Shown here in pieces: positions 44,081 through 58,193 of a stretch of 64,000 nt of DNA. This stretch comes from Hydractinia symbiolongicarpus (taxonomy: Eukaryota; Cnidaria; Hydrozoa; Anthoathecata; Hydractiniidae): contig NC_079880.1 in NCBI RefSeq assembly GCF_029227915.1, positions 24,554,501 through 24,618,500 on the forward strand, in the 5' to 3' direction. How positions within the stretch are numbered: the stretch's first letter is position 1; every line of letters begins with the position of its first letter. The notes beneath the pieces are model-generated. The model was given only the letters and a program-made list of their open reading frames with translations, was not told the origin of the DNA and searched no databases. Both the position numbers and the translations under genes were made by a program.

Positions 44081-46657
44081 CTTTACGAAAGTCGATTATT
44101 AGGAAGTTTTTTACGTTTAACATTTTATAATTCTTCTGAGATGTGTACTGTTGTACATCTGGTAAGTCGAAATACATTATGATTGTCTCGCAACTTGAGG
44201 TCTAATAAAATTCTATTAAGTATAAGGCTATTGACAAATTCGCAGTTAAGGACATTGCAATTCCTCTATAGTTGCAGAGTTCGCTTAGGTAACATTATTC
44301 AGAATTAAATGATATTTAATAGCAACCACTGATCAGGTTTTTTTCTTTTCAACCATGATGTCGACTATGCCACACCTTTTCAGTATGCTAGGTGATTTAA
44401 AAACTGAACCTAATACCATATCAAACGGTTTTGAAAAAAGGCAGGCTTTCAAATATAGAGGTAATTTCCACGTTTCGTTGTCTGCTATTGGTGATTGACC
44501 AAAAAGTGACTCCTGTGGCCAGAAATTTGATGACGTCTTTGACAAAAACGCTGATATAAACATTTTTTTTTATATCTAATTATTACGTAAGCTTACCTCC
44601 CACTTTAAAAAAAGTAATCGAAAATCAAGTCAAAATATTGTACTAATTACGGATAAAAATTTGTTCTATACTTATTTTGATTTGTTTGCAAGATATTCGT
44701 CGTTAAAGTTGTAAAATATTAGCTGAAGAAGAAACTTCGTGTCAGTCGCCATCTTGTGTCCCGATTGTAATTTTGCTATAAAAACTTTGCCGTGACCAAA
44801 GTTTTTATATATACAAAGAGGTTTTATATATACAAAGCGGTTGTTGTTTTGTTTTTCAACATTTGTAAGGGGACTCAAGATAAGTTTGTAACAGGTATAT
44901 ACTGAAGATAAATAAACACTTGTTTTTTACTTCCCTTTTTAAAAACTGGTTTCCCATGAAAAAGATGTTGGCCTTCTTAGTTTTGAAGTTTCGGCCAGTA
45001 AAAAGTTTACAAAACCTGGCAGAGAATCAGACTGTGGCTGGGAAAGCTGTTATGAGAATGAGAACGGAAGTGGAAGCAATAGCTTACTCGCGATCCCTAA
45101 CAGTTTTTGTTGGTTAGAAGAGTTAGACTGGGAAAGCGTTTTTCATTAGGAAGATTAGTAAAAAACTTCATTCTATGCCTAGACTATTGGTAGCGTTAAT
45201 AATCACGACCATGCGGAAGTAAACATCGAAAGGACGGGTGCAAGCTAAAGCACAACCCTGGGCTTGTTATAATAACAATTCAAGCAACCTCGATCCCAGG
45301 GCCTATAGCGTTATTTGATATGAGAATGAAACGCAACACGAAGAATAAATTAAAATAGATTATAATAAGAAAGAAAGAAAGAAAATAAGAAGAAACAACA
45401 ATCTCGTAAATCCCTGCCTAGTGTACCACAATAAAATAGAGAAGTCTTAGACGCAACGTAGAAGAGCGAGCACCTATACCAGAATTTTCATATGGCCTAA
45501 TGAAAAGACAAGTGGACAGAGATTTGGAATTGCCAAAGCCCTTTTTGCCAACGTTGATCAAAACTTTCTAGTGATTAAAACGAGTACATGCAGCTCGTTG
45601 TTTCTTGCCCTGTCTGGAGAGTGGCAAAGGAATGCTTTGCCGCGCTACTTCTGTTATTCTTACTGCAAAAAGGCATAGCATATAATTATTTACAAAATTA
45701 ATCTTAGTTGCAATAATTTACTCTTCTTTTTTTCTCTGAGTTACCGTTTTTTGCCATCCGGGAAATGACGTCAAACTGTGTTTAATCCGAAAAAAAAATT
45801 ATCACAAAATGGCGACTTTCGAGAAGGAATCATGCTGTAAACATGTCCAATGAAGTACAACTAGAAATTTGGAGAGGGAAAGGGAATCACCCCAGCCTTT
45901 TCCGACCCCTCTGTCTCTGTGGGTGTTGAAACGTAGCCTGAAAGAAACTCGCCTGTTCATGACATGATAATATCTATATTATTCAGTGACATTGTTTGAA
46001 CAGATAAGTGGTTAGATTTTTAAAGTTGTGGCGTAACGTGTATTCTGTCGGTTAGCAATTCAGATATGGATGATCGCTATATCGCTTATTATTAATGGGA
46101 AAAGTGAATGTCACCTTAGCTACTCACAAAAACAGACTCAGCGTTTTACGTACTAGATTTAATTTTCCTGCTTTCTACGTTGACAAAAAATCTGTTATGG
46201 TACCTTTTGTAGGGAAGAAGTATTTGTTTCACGCAGTTGTGCAACCAGCTTTTTTTAAGCTTTATATAAATTAGGGGCTTGTACTGGTTTTTTGGAGTTC
46301 TCTTAATTCTGTACGGTCACCTACAACTTTCATTTGCATTTCGTTCCTGGCAAGCCAGTAAACAAGTAGACAAATGACACATAAACAATGAAAATGCTCT
46401 TTACTTTGCTGTTATTTATGTGTTCTTATCTACAGAAATCCAAACTAGCGCAATTTGACACTAGTTCTTTGCTTTTGCTCTAGGTGAGATATAGGGTTAG
46501 AAATTTTTCAACTTTACATTTTTTAAATAAAGACGTTGACCATCTTTAACCTTAGTATATATATGGTAGATATATTTTTTAGATTAGCTCTTACAAAACC
46601 TTTGAAAAAAGTTTGACGATAGAATAAGGACTTCCAATTTTTTTTTTTTTTTTTTAG
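44081..46657. other. Spacer and probable upstream region of the HEPN-LRR gene
   Basis: No independent gene found. It contains a small tandem duplication (TTTTATATATACAAAG near 44803 and 44822), a fragment of the CCTCGATCCCAGGGCC repeat family near 45288, and a candidate non-coding first exon ending ..GCTCTAG|GTGAGA near 46492. The real first exon(s) of the following gene must lie in or upstream of this stretch, because its first visible exon starts in mid-domain. Confidence 0.35.
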
Positions 46658-49600
46658 AAAATTAGCCATTCCTGGTCAGAACAGCATAATCAAAGACAAT
46701 GAAAACTATATTAGGCTGTTAACTTGTTTAAACTATGCTGGAAGAAGAGCTGCTCTTCATATTATGTTTAAACATGGCTTGCCACAAGATAAAAAGTTGT
46801 TATACCAAAAATTACTGTTGTTTCAGCCAACATTCTTAAAGCTTAAAGGAAAAAAAATCATAAAAGAAAAGGAATGGGATTTATTATATCCAAAATCGAA
46901 AGAGACTCAATACGAAGAATTTGACGTCACCTTGATTTGTATAGTTATACAGAATTGTACGAGTCTTACCCCACCAATTGGAGGCTGGAAGATCAAAACC
47001 CCACAAGTAAAGGACAAGAGCATCGCTGCATACTTGGGGCATCTACGAGCATTTAGAAACAAACTTTCACATTATGGAAACACAAAAATGTCCAATGCAG
47101 ACTTTGAAACATTTTGGTCGGAACTTTTAATCATTTTAACAGGTCTCCAATTCCAAGTGTCTTCAATCCAAGAGCTTTATAACTGTCCTTTAGATTGTAC
47201 ATATGAATATCGTAATGCCATTGTAAAGTCACAAGTGGATTTATGCTACGATAAATTGAAGGACTGCACTGTCCTTAAAAGAAGATTTTCAGACGTTGTA
47301 AGCGATCATAAAAATCTTTCTAAAAGGCATGACATAATGCAACAAAAAGTGGAAACTGAAAAAAGCATCAGACAGAGTGAAGTGTTGAAAATACGCAATC
47401 AGTTGGATGGTATCCAGCTAGAAAAAGAAAGGTCTACATACAATCTACTGGAAATATATGATCGTGTGACTTTACTAGCTGCTGATGTTGGTTCACTGGA
47501 GGAAAGAGTGGACAGCCAGATGGAGTTGTCAAAGGAGGAAATAGAAGATATCAAAAAAAATGAATTATCACTGTCAGGATCTTTAGGTAAAATGTGCTGT
47601 TGTTGTTATTAATGAATGTTGTGACCTTGTTTTTATTGAATTACATTCTGATTTTATTGTGTTACACTTTCAAATATTTTTAGTTTCAGCACCTTTTCTG
47701 AATGGCGGCCAAATGGGAGGAAAATATTGTAGAGAAATCAATTTTAGTGGAAACCAGAACCTTACTCCTGACAATTTGCGCGAACTTTATAACTACTTGC
47801 ATCAAGCTGATGCGTACATACTTGATGAATTGATATTGTACGAATGTAATCTTCAAGATTTTCATTTGAAGGTTATACAACAAATTGTTCCATACATAAA
47901 GAATCTGAACATATCTCACAACACTTGTATCAGTGTTAGTGGATGGAAAAGTTTCACAGATGCTTTGTTAACCTTTGGTTTAAACCGTTTAGAACATATA
48001 AACTTTGAAGAATGTGATATTAATGACGAAGATCTGACTTCATTGTGTCCCCTCATAGCAAGAATAAAGTCAGCTATTCTGAATTATAATAAGGAAATAA
48101 CTCCATTAGGTCTAAAGTTTCTATCACAAGTTTGTCAGCAATCTGCTCCGTTATTATTGGAACGCTTAGAATTAATAGCTTGTGACTTAACCGATGATCA
48201 TCTTAAATCTATTTCTGATGTTATTCCTTCTCTTAACTACTTAACGTTGTGTGGAAATTCACGAATCACATCAGAAGGATTAAGATGTATTTCTGATGCA
48301 ATAAGCAATACGGGTTCATATCAACTAGAATCGCTTGACATAAGGTGTTGCAACTTTAATGATAATGATATGATAGAAATAGCAAAACTTTTTGACAAAA
48401 TTGATGAAGTGGATTGCACCAATAATACCCTGATGACAAATTTATCATGGAAGACACTTCTGGAAACGCTATACCCAAACGAAAACAACACAATCGGTGT
48501 ATTTAATTTTGTAAGTCCAATCACAGATGACAATATCTTAACAGTTTCTGAAATATTTGTTCGATCAAGGCAAGTTAATCTGTATGATCAGAATCTCAGT
48601 TCTAAGCATTTTGAAGTGCTCACAGACATCATTCTTGATAAGAAGGATTCTGTGCTTGAGTATCTTTTTTTTGTGAATTGTAACTTTGATGATACTCATT
48701 TTGGTTGTTTGCTAAGACTAATGCAATCGAATGTCGTTAGTTTTTGGTGGAAAAACTATATACATGTGAATGATCGCACACTGAAAGAAGGGCTTCGTGA
48801 ACTATTGGCTGAAAAAAGGTTTGGTATTCAAAAACTAGAGTTACCAGAATTTAATCTAACTGATTCGCATTTGGAAAACATAGTAGCTGATATTTGCTCT
48901 ATGTCAACATTAGACATTCGGAAAAATAGAAAACTAACACCAATTGTGTTTAGAAACATAGGCGAAAAAGTTTTTAAAGATGGCTCATATCTTTTGGAGT
49001 CCATGTGCCTAAGTGATTGTAACATCAGGGATGATCATTTGGAAGCACTGAAGTATTTCATTCCTCGCCTTAAGTCATTGGATATTTCAAACAATATTTG
49101 CATTAAACCATCCGGGATCCGAAAGTTATCCGCAGCATTTTTCAGTGCAAGGTGCAGTTTGGATAGTCTCAATCTCTCTGCATGCAATTTAACAGATGAT
49201 CACCTTCAAGCACTTTGCATACTCGTGCCGTCCGTAAGACAAGTCAACCTAGACGAGAATAGATCCATCACTGCAAAAGGTTTAAAATGCTTAGCAAATA
49301 CGCTGTCTAAAGCACCTAATATGCGAACTGATAAGCTGTCTTTTGCAAAATGCAGTATTGAACAAGATGGTATTGTCGCGTTGTTAAAAATTGGGGTATA
49401 CCTTTCCATACTTGATCTGAGCGAAAACAAATCTTTAGAACCAATTAAATGTTTTAATTTTCCAAAGACAAAAATGATAAAACTTGAGAAACTAGATCTC
49501 GCCTCTTGCAATTTAAAGGGATCGCTGTTAACAGAAATGTCTGACACCATGTTACATTTATGCGAGGTGGACTTTGGATGTAATACAGCAATGTCTGTTG

Positions 49601-52600
49601 AAAGTATAAGGTGTTTTTCCAATGCTATATGCAACGGTAAAAGTCGGTTAGGTGACGTTTCATTTCGCGAGTGTAATTTCACTGATAATCATGTGGAAGC
49701 GTTTTCTAGTGCAGTACCTTTAATAGAGCACGTCTCCTTGAAAGGAAATAAAGGCATAACAGATAAAGGATGGAGTGCATTATCAAGCGAAATTGTGTAT
49801 GCAAAGGTGCTAAAATTACATACCCTTGATCTCTCAAATTGCAATCTTATGAACGAACATATTATGGTGTTAAAAGATATGTTCAAAAGAATATATCGAA
49901 TTTATCTTAGTAATAACGGATTACTCACGGATAAAAGTTTGCAGCATATGGCAGAAGTAGTTACAAGTGTTGATAATAATCAGTTGAAGATAATACACTT
50001 TCATGATTGCAATTTAACCATACGTCAAATTGAGGCTTTGCGCCCCATTTTGAATTACGTCGTGAGCATATCATTTCAAGGAAATAACAGTTTAGGAAAA
50101 TTTGGTCTACGCAGCCTTACAAAGTCAGTTCGTTCAAGCACGTGCAAACTTTCAGAAATTGATCTTCAAAACTGTAATTTACAGAATAAAGATTTGGATG
50201 AGATCAAGAGAATGTTACCAATATTGGATAAAGTTGAAATAGGAGGTAACCACTTTATTACAGAGTCTGGCATGCTGGAAATGATGGATATGCCCTGTCG
50301 AGTAACCACAATTAACAATTCTGATAATTTGCCTCAAGAGAGAAACCTCCCTGGTTTCTATACATATCTTACAAAAGCAAAGAAGTTGAATCTGTCAGAA
50401 AGCAGAAATCTCACATCAGAAATAATTGAGTTGATTTGTAATACTATCACTACCTCGCCAATAAACAAACTTCGACTCATGGACATTTCAAAATGCAATT
50501 TAACTGACGTAAATATTGCAACAATTTCACAGTTATTACCATTTATACAAGAACTTGATATCAGTGGAAATAAACAAATTACAAGCAAAGGTTATACTTA
50601 TCTGGCTGAAACAGTGAAGACTTCAAAGATATGCATGCTAGATTCTCTTCGTGTTGCGAATTGCAACATTGTTGATGAACACCTAAAGTCATTAAGTACA
50701 GTGATCAAGGCTATTAAATCATTGGATTTGAGTGAAAACAACCACATTACTCAACTTGGATGGCAATTCTTAACAAAAATCTGTACAGAAACAAACATTA
50801 GATTGGAATGTCTCACACTAAAGAATTGTGATCTATCGTTAAATGAAATTAAGGCTTTAATAACGCTGGTGCCCGTGCTGGATAGTTTCATTTGGTCACA
50901 GAATTTTACGTTGCTGCCTTCAGATTATTCTTTTTTTGCAAATGCTTTTTGCTCATCTGACGGTTTAGCTTTGCGACGAATGGAGTTTGTGCATCCAAAT
51001 ATAAATGAAGCTAGTATTCAACAGTTGGCTGATATGTTACCGCTGGTTCAAGAACTGACCTTCAACGATATAGCTGTGTTGCCATTAGGCATCCTGGAGA
51101 AATTATCAAAAGTTCTTTTCAGCGAATGTGTCAGTCTGTTAAACAGCTTGGAATTATCGAATTGCTTTTTAACAGACAAGCATATGGATGCTATTTGTAA
51201 AATGACAAGCATTTTCTCTACGATTGATATTCGAAAGAATGCATTAATAACAAAAGAGGGATACAAAAAATTGGCAATTTCTTTGCAGCAGCACTCAAAC
51301 ACTAATTCATTGAAATTGGATACTCTTTGTCTGAATGAATGCATTTTGGGTGAAGAAGAGATTCAAGTCATTGCGCCAATTTTTCCTTTATTACGGGAAG
51401 TACAAATGTTTGATAACAAAGGAATTACTCCACAAAGTTTAAAAGTGATTGCTGATCAAATAGCAGAAAATTCAAATAGCAGACTAGAGGCAGTTGATTT
51501 ATCCTACTGCAACTTATCCGAAGAACATCTGAAATGCATGGGTAGCATGGTTCCATTTCTGAAAAAAATTAAATTTCAGTACACCATGTTCACTCTAAAT
51601 CAATGCAAATACTTGTCAAACATTATCCACACAGCTAAAAGACTAAACACTGAAGAACTGTCATTTGTTGATAGTGACTTTGGAGACCCACAAATTATTG
51701 CATTGGCAGAAGTCGTTTCAAATGTCAAAGCAGTGGATTTGAGCACTAACAGAAAAATTAGTGCTGAAGGATTGAAGTTTCTGTCACATTACATCTTCAA
51801 TAGAACATGGTCCAATTTGGAAACACTAACATTAAAAAATTGTAACATGGATGAAGAAAAATTAGGATCGTTGGCAAGAATTTTTCTTAAGTTGAAAAAT
51901 CTTGTACTTGATGATAACGCCACTATTACTCCAGAAGCGTTATTCGCCTTGTTTAATCAATCCAAGGAAAATTTAAAAAATTATGCTATTCCCAAGGTGT
52001 CGTTAATTGATTGTAACATTACAGACGATCACTTACGAAAGATATCTGCTTTTATTCCCTACATGAAGGAATTAGACCTGTCTACACAGAGATTCATATC
52101 TTCAATAGGTCTCCAATACATCACTGTTGCTTTACTTAACACTAAGTACAGAAAATTGGAAATAGTAAAACTGCGTGATTGCAACATTAATGCGTCGCAC
52201 GTTAAAGCTATATCGACTATCATACCATTGATTAAAGAACTAGACTTAAGCTGCAACAGAACGATTACACCTGATGTGATGGATGCTATATGTCATGCGG
52301 TTACCAGTGCAGCTAAAAGCCAGTTGGAAGTATTGATGTTAAACGATATCAACCTTAATGCAGAGCACGTTGAAAAGATGATTCAGATGGTCCCTTTTCT
52401 TCGAAAGTTGGATTTAAGTGACAACAGGTCAATTACGCCATCATGTCTAAATCGTCTCGCTGAAGCAACAATCAGCGACTGCTTGAGCAATCCCGAGGAA
52501 GTTGTTCTCAGTAATTGTAGTCTACGAGAAGATCATTTGAAAGCATTGTGCAACCTAGCTCCACGGATACCTACTTTGAATTTAAGCAACAACAAATTTT

Positions 52601-53601
52601 TAACACCGATTGGCTTGAAACTTTTGTCCAACACAGTATGGAATGCAATGGATAAACTCAAACTGTCATCTCTCTCATTGGCCAGCTGCAATCTGAAAGA
52701 CGAACATTTGGAGTGTTTGTCTTTGTTAAGCATATGCATCAAAGAATTGGATTTGAGTGAAAATAAAAGAATATCTGCGATTGGATTCAGAGCATTTTCA
52801 GGATTCATCAAATCATCTGAGTTAAGTAGATTGGAGATCGTTAAATTCAAAGGTTGCGGTTTAACAGCGACACATTTTGATTCAATGGCAGGTTTAATAC
52901 AAAGTGTAAAACAAATTAACCTGGATAGCAACAGAAATTTGGCGGGAGGTGATTTGGCTCATCTTTCTATGGCAATTTTGCCATTGCCAAATCAACTGGA
53001 ATATATCAGTTTGGAAGACTGCAATTTGAATGATATTCTTTTACGAAGTGTATGTGACATTGTGCCTCATACGAAGGAAATCAATTTAAAGCAAAACAAG
53101 ACAATCTCTTCTGTAGGTTTAAACCTATTGAAAGATACTCTGCATCATTTGGAAAGGTATTCATTGCAAACATTAATTCTAAGCCATTGCAATCTACAAG
53201 CTGAAGAATTTAAAGTTGTTGGATCTATCTTGACAAGGGTAAAAAACATTGACTTGACTGGTAATAAGCTGATTACCAGTGCTGATATGTCGTTTCTGTC
53301 GAATTACATCTGCACTTCACGTTATGTAAAGTTAGAATCGATCACGTTAAGTGATTGCAACATCACAGACGCTCATATGAAGTTCATTGTGGAGTTGACA
53401 CCATATGTGAAGAGATTGGTGCTAAATGAAAACAACGCGATCACATTTGCATCGCTTGAAGTGGCGTCAAAGAAACTTAAGATGGTTTTAAAGGAGCGTG
53501 GGCATTTGGAATTGCAAGAATTACATTTGAAGGATTGTTCTTTAACAACAAAATGGAATGAATTGAGTTTCTGGAATATGTACTTCAAGATCTTCGTATA
53601 A
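46658..53601 (+). CDS. HEPN (DZIP3-type) - coiled coil - giant leucine-rich repeat protein, no NACHT
   Basis: An acceptor (T-rich tract, TAG at 46655-46657) opens exon 46658-47586. A 97-bp intron with GTAAAA..TTTTTAG borders joins it in phase 1 to exon 47684-53601. The first exon encodes a DZIP3-like HEPN domain: NYIRLLTCLNYAGRRAALHI, then KGKKIIKEKEWDLLYP, FDVTLICIVIQNC, LTPPIGGW. The motif RNKLSH (Arg codon 47055, His 47070) fits the RNxxxH ribonuclease signature. About 110 residues of coiled coil follow. The second exon is about 1,970 residues of LRRs. Spacing of CNLTDDHL and LDLSxNxxIT motifs is 56 residues in the first three units, so about 35 double units or about 70 repeats of ribonuclease-inhibitor/NLR type. 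The start codon is missing (upstream exon). Likely an intracellular recognition protein. Confidence 0.85.
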
Positions 53602-56600
53602 AGGTATTTAAGATGTTTTACTATCTGATTTTCATATGAATCATTTTTTCAGTATGTATTCTATTTAAAAGCAATGGCAATACTTCTGAGCTTGTAAGTA
53701 TTTAAGCGTTAACTGTTGATTCATTTTGAGTTTGTAAAAATTTAGATTGAATTCGATTTTTTTATTCTTGTACCTCTGAAACTTTGGTGTCCAACTAAAA
53801 ACTATTTTTAGTAAGCGTTAACTGTTGATTCAAAGCATAATGCAAGCAAATTTTAAAAATCAGTAATGGGTATTATGTGAGAACTTTAATTTTCACCTGG
53901 ATAATTAGGGGTGAAAGACATGGTCTCTAAATATGGCTTATCTAAGAATCTATCAAGTGTCTACATCGTTGTTAGGATAACCTACATAAAATTAACAAAC
54001 AGCGTAATTTCATTTTTTCATCCTTTTGAAACAGTACATTGCTTCCCTTGTTTGTGAAAACTGAAATTGTAAAGTGCATGTACTTCACAAAGATGTTCTG
54101 TTCCTATAAGAGAAAAACGAGCAGCATCTTCCATCACTCATAGAAAAAATGACAATTAGTTCCAACTTTTTCTAGATGTTTTTGCTATGGTATGTTTACC
54201 TCTAACCAGAGAAGAATTAAATACAACGTTACTTTTCAACATGAAGAAGTCATCTCTTCAAAGTCGATTCTGGACTTTTGATTTAGAAAAAAACATTATA
54301 TCATGTAAAATCCGTATGCATTAACTTTTTTCGTACCAAAATATAGATAAATTTGTTTGTTTTTGTTTTGTTTTATGCATATATTTTAGGGTCAATTTTT
54401 ATGTAAACAGTAAACTGCATAGAAAAATATATTTTAAGAAATCATTAGTACCTGGCAATGTAATGTCTTTTTATGTCTTCTTTTAACGTTTTTATTGGCT
54501 TATATCGATCACGTGAGTGGGTGATATTTTTCTATGACTGTAAGAATTGTTTCAACTATTCTTGCTACTTATTTAGCTTCTAAAACACTGGAGAAAACAT
54601 CTCCAATACAACTTAATGCCAACTGGAATGTAATAAAATTTTAATCTCTCTTGTACTATATCTTAATGTCTGAAGTCACGTGAATCCAGATTTATATATA
54701 TAACTATATCGTAATAATTTTTGAATGAGTCAATTTTGTTGTTTTTTGTTATATTGTAATATGTTTTTCTTTTGTAATATGTTTTTCTAAAGCACAATGT
54801 CTAATCGTGTTCATATTTTTCTATAACTATTAGCGGAGATGATGTTGTATTAGCGCTGTCAACTTGTAAGGTTTTAGGTTCATGTACCCATTCCAGCGCA
54901 CTTTAAATGTAGTGTTGTTAACTCATTTATTGCCATCTACTGACCGTGAATCGGCTCGTGTGGCAGACAAGCAGGTTGGAGCAATGCTGTATACTGCTCT
55001 GGTGGTAATAAAACATAGTTGTACTCGGAGTGGACAAAAAACCAGCCGTTACTATGGACTTTTCAAGGACATTAAAATCTTTCCGTTACTAAATAACTCA
55101 CTAACTACCTTACTTACTTACTTTCTGTGTGACACAACAGGTAGATTGATCTCAACCACCAACGTCGTCAATCTTTGGCTACCGAAGTTAACTCTATTTC
55201 TTGCCGTGACAGAACTTAAAATCTATATGGTGAGAATTACGTTTTTTATTGTAAAGTGAAAACCTATCATTTTTTTCCTTGATGAAAGTAGACACAATTC
55301 TTATGTATTACTTCTTTTAATTTGCGGCCTTCAAAAGTGGGTCGATCTAACGAATGTTTGGGTTATCACAGATTGAGTTACTGGAAGTTACCAGGAATTT
55401 TACGCTATGGCAATAAAACCCGATAATAAGGTTTAATTTTGTTGTTTCAAAAAATATTAGTTTGGGTGGCAAGAAATGATAATACTCAATTTAAAGTATG
55501 TTCTAAATCGATAGTCACAACATTCTTCTGAGAATGTGGCCCTTCCAATGACAATACCTCGTTTCAGAAAGCAAGATGCAAAAAAAAAGCTCCACACTAA
55601 ACTATAGCCAAAACGCGACGAAAAATTTTATTCAGTGTAAATCTAGCTTAAGTTAAATTTTTATTAGGCGAAGATAAAGTTTGTAACTTTTCCTGCCATG
55701 GACGCTGACACTGAAAGCGTTAGGAAAGTTGTACAAGCTGTTAAGACTTATACAACTTTCTTGGGTTTTCTTTTTTCTGATCATGCTGACTCTTTTTTAT
55801 TTCTGACAATTTTTAAACGCGATTGTCAGAAAGATAAAAAAGGCCCTAGGGACGAGGTTGGGTAAGAGGTAACGGGTCACACTATGGCCATTGTTACATT
55901 ACAATCAATAAAATGATAGTCGACAGAAAATACTGGCTTATCAACTGTTAGCTCAAGATAATTACTTTTTTTCCCTGACTCAGCAATTTCAGGAAGGAAT
56001 CCATCAATAAGTTCATTAAAATCATGTTGTAAAAATTTTGAGCCATTATGATGGAGGAAGGGAGCATTAGATAGCTTAGATATAAAGAAGCTTTTTTGTT
56101 TTCCAAACATTCTTCATTTAACAGACGTTCCATTTAATTTTAGATATTTTAAAATCAGTACCATACTAGGATTTCGTTGTTTTCGCACAAACAACCCCAG
56201 CCCCAAACCCCTCAAACACGCACCTTCGTGTCGAGTAAAACAATTTGTTGCTCTCAAGACTCGCCGTTCCTTTGCGAGAGCTCTGAAAACGAGGTTGATA
56301 GGTTTTTAAACATTTGAAGTAGAATTATTTTAAAAATAATATGACAGACAAAAAAAGACACGTCTTTGATTTTTTTTCGTTTATCAAAAATTCTTCAGCT
56401 TCATAAAATATGTATCACTACATAGACTTGTTAACTGTCCTGCTATGCTGAGCTATCGATGAAGAAATACGTCATAGGGCATCAACTAAAGTGTACCGAA
56501 TTTAAAATAACAACTTTAACTGCAAATCGAAAACAGGTTAAAATCAAACTCAACGATTGATTCAACAGTTTCCATTGTGTTCCATCTTCGTGAAAGATTC

Positions 56601-58049
56601 GAATAAACAAACCAAACTTATTTACACTTCTTTTTCTATCCGATCAGAAGTTTTCCGTTCGTCCCCAGTATAACATTTGAAGGTACAAGCCACGTGTTTT
56701 AGTAAAAATAATTTACTTTGGAACTCTGGCCTTAAAATTGACTATGGTGGGAAAAACACTTTTCAATATCAAGTTATTATTCTTAATAAATTTACCATCA
56801 AATATTCGCTCTTGTAGTAATGAAAATTTGTTTAAAAAGAGGCAAGAAAAATTTACAGGGATAAGTCTCTAACTCGGGTATTACCATCATAATATTTGTA
56901 TGATATATTATATATCGTAAATTTTGGTCTAGGGTATCTTCCCAGTATAATGAAACCTCTCTATACAGGACACTATTATGACCTTAAAAAAAATTCGCTA
57001 TAGAGTGGGTCAGCTGGGCAGATTTTCTTCCCAAATTGAATTACATTGCTTTAACAATTTGTGTTGAGGTATTAGGGTATAAGATCAACCTCAAATTGCG
57101 TAAATATGATTGGCTCTGCGAAAAGACAGAGACCAACCTCGACCTCTTCTTATATCAAAAAGAGAAAAAAAGCCCTAGGATCGAGGTTGGAGAGAAACTA
57201 AAGACAAGATGCTGCAAGTATCTTTCTACAAAAAGTAAAACAGTCTCTGGATTGTACAAAAAAAGTTGATACCTTGTCTTGTCTTATTTGAAAATAGTCC
57301 GCCGTTGAGCGTGTCATTTCTACATAGTAACGAAAATTGGAATCTAAAAATGATGAAATGCGTCTGGTATAACGTATGCCCTACTACATACAGGTTTCGT
57401 TGTTTATCGTCATTTCATCTGTTCTCGAGAATAATGTTCGTTGTAGAGAGTTGTCTGCTAGAAAGGATGTCCGCTATAATGAGGTTTCATTGTATACTTT
57501 AAATCTTTGTTTCCATTAAATTATGTGTGATAATAGAGACTGATCTAACCTTTTTGAGTTCGACTTCTCGTTGATCACAGCGAGCGTATGCTCGAATTAA
57601 TTGGTTGTACCCAAACCTACCAACTGTTATTAATATTAGTATTTTCCCTTTCCGCGGCTACACAGGTATTGCTAATATAACGACCATAATGGAAACAATT
57701 ATTGACGCATTTTAAAGACATCCGCTGGGACGCCTTTTACTAAATGAAAAATCTGTTGAAATTTCTATCGATATAATCCTGAAAATAACATACTGGCATG
57801 GAAACAATACTGCTAATTTAGAAGATCGACGTCACAAAAAAATGCGTTGACATATTGGATTCACGCGTTTTTAACTTGTGAACGCTCACTTATTATAGAT
57901 TGGAGCAGAGTTAGGTGTTAAGATCTAAAGTTATTTAGTTAAATCCAAATGCGATAACTCTTGTTAGTAAAATCATTTTCAAAGAGGTTTAGTGACTCCA
58001 TGAACCCGGCTGTGGCGTGCCAGAGAACGTGACTAACACATTTTAAATG

Positions 58050-58115
58050 CTATCCATCTGACGTACGTGTGTGCAAAAGTGGCTATCCATCTGACGTACG
58101 TGTGTCCAAAAGTGG
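58050..58115. repeat. 33-bp tandem duplication
   Basis: CTATCCATCTGACGTACGTG and following bases are repeated twice in direct succession with one difference (GTGTG versus GTGTC). It is probably a recent slippage or template-switch duplication in non-coding DNA. Confidence 0.85.
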
Positions 58116-58193
58116 CGATTGTCCATTCTTGACCCGAGAGCTCTTTGAGATAAGCTCGAGGTTTTAATATCAAAGAGCTCTGGGGACGAGAAT
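58116..58193. repeat. Short fold-back/MITE related to the GAGCTCT..GACGAG family
   Basis: CCATTCTTGACCCGAGAGCT at the left and its imperfect complement (AGCTCTGGGGACGAGAATGG) at the right form arms of about 26 bp around a loop of about 25 bp. Related ends occur at 45288, 55845, 56270 and 57130-57195, so these are members of one small dispersed family. Confidence 0.6.

Noticed and set aside
47686-53588. Fifteen or so minus-strand ORFs inside the LRR exon
   Set aside because: Shadows of a highly repetitive coding exon; none has its own motifs or splice context.
54882-55259. 125-aa plus-strand ORF downstream of the LRR gene
   Set aside because: No recognisable domain, no splice context, composition like random AT-rich sequence; kept only as a note.
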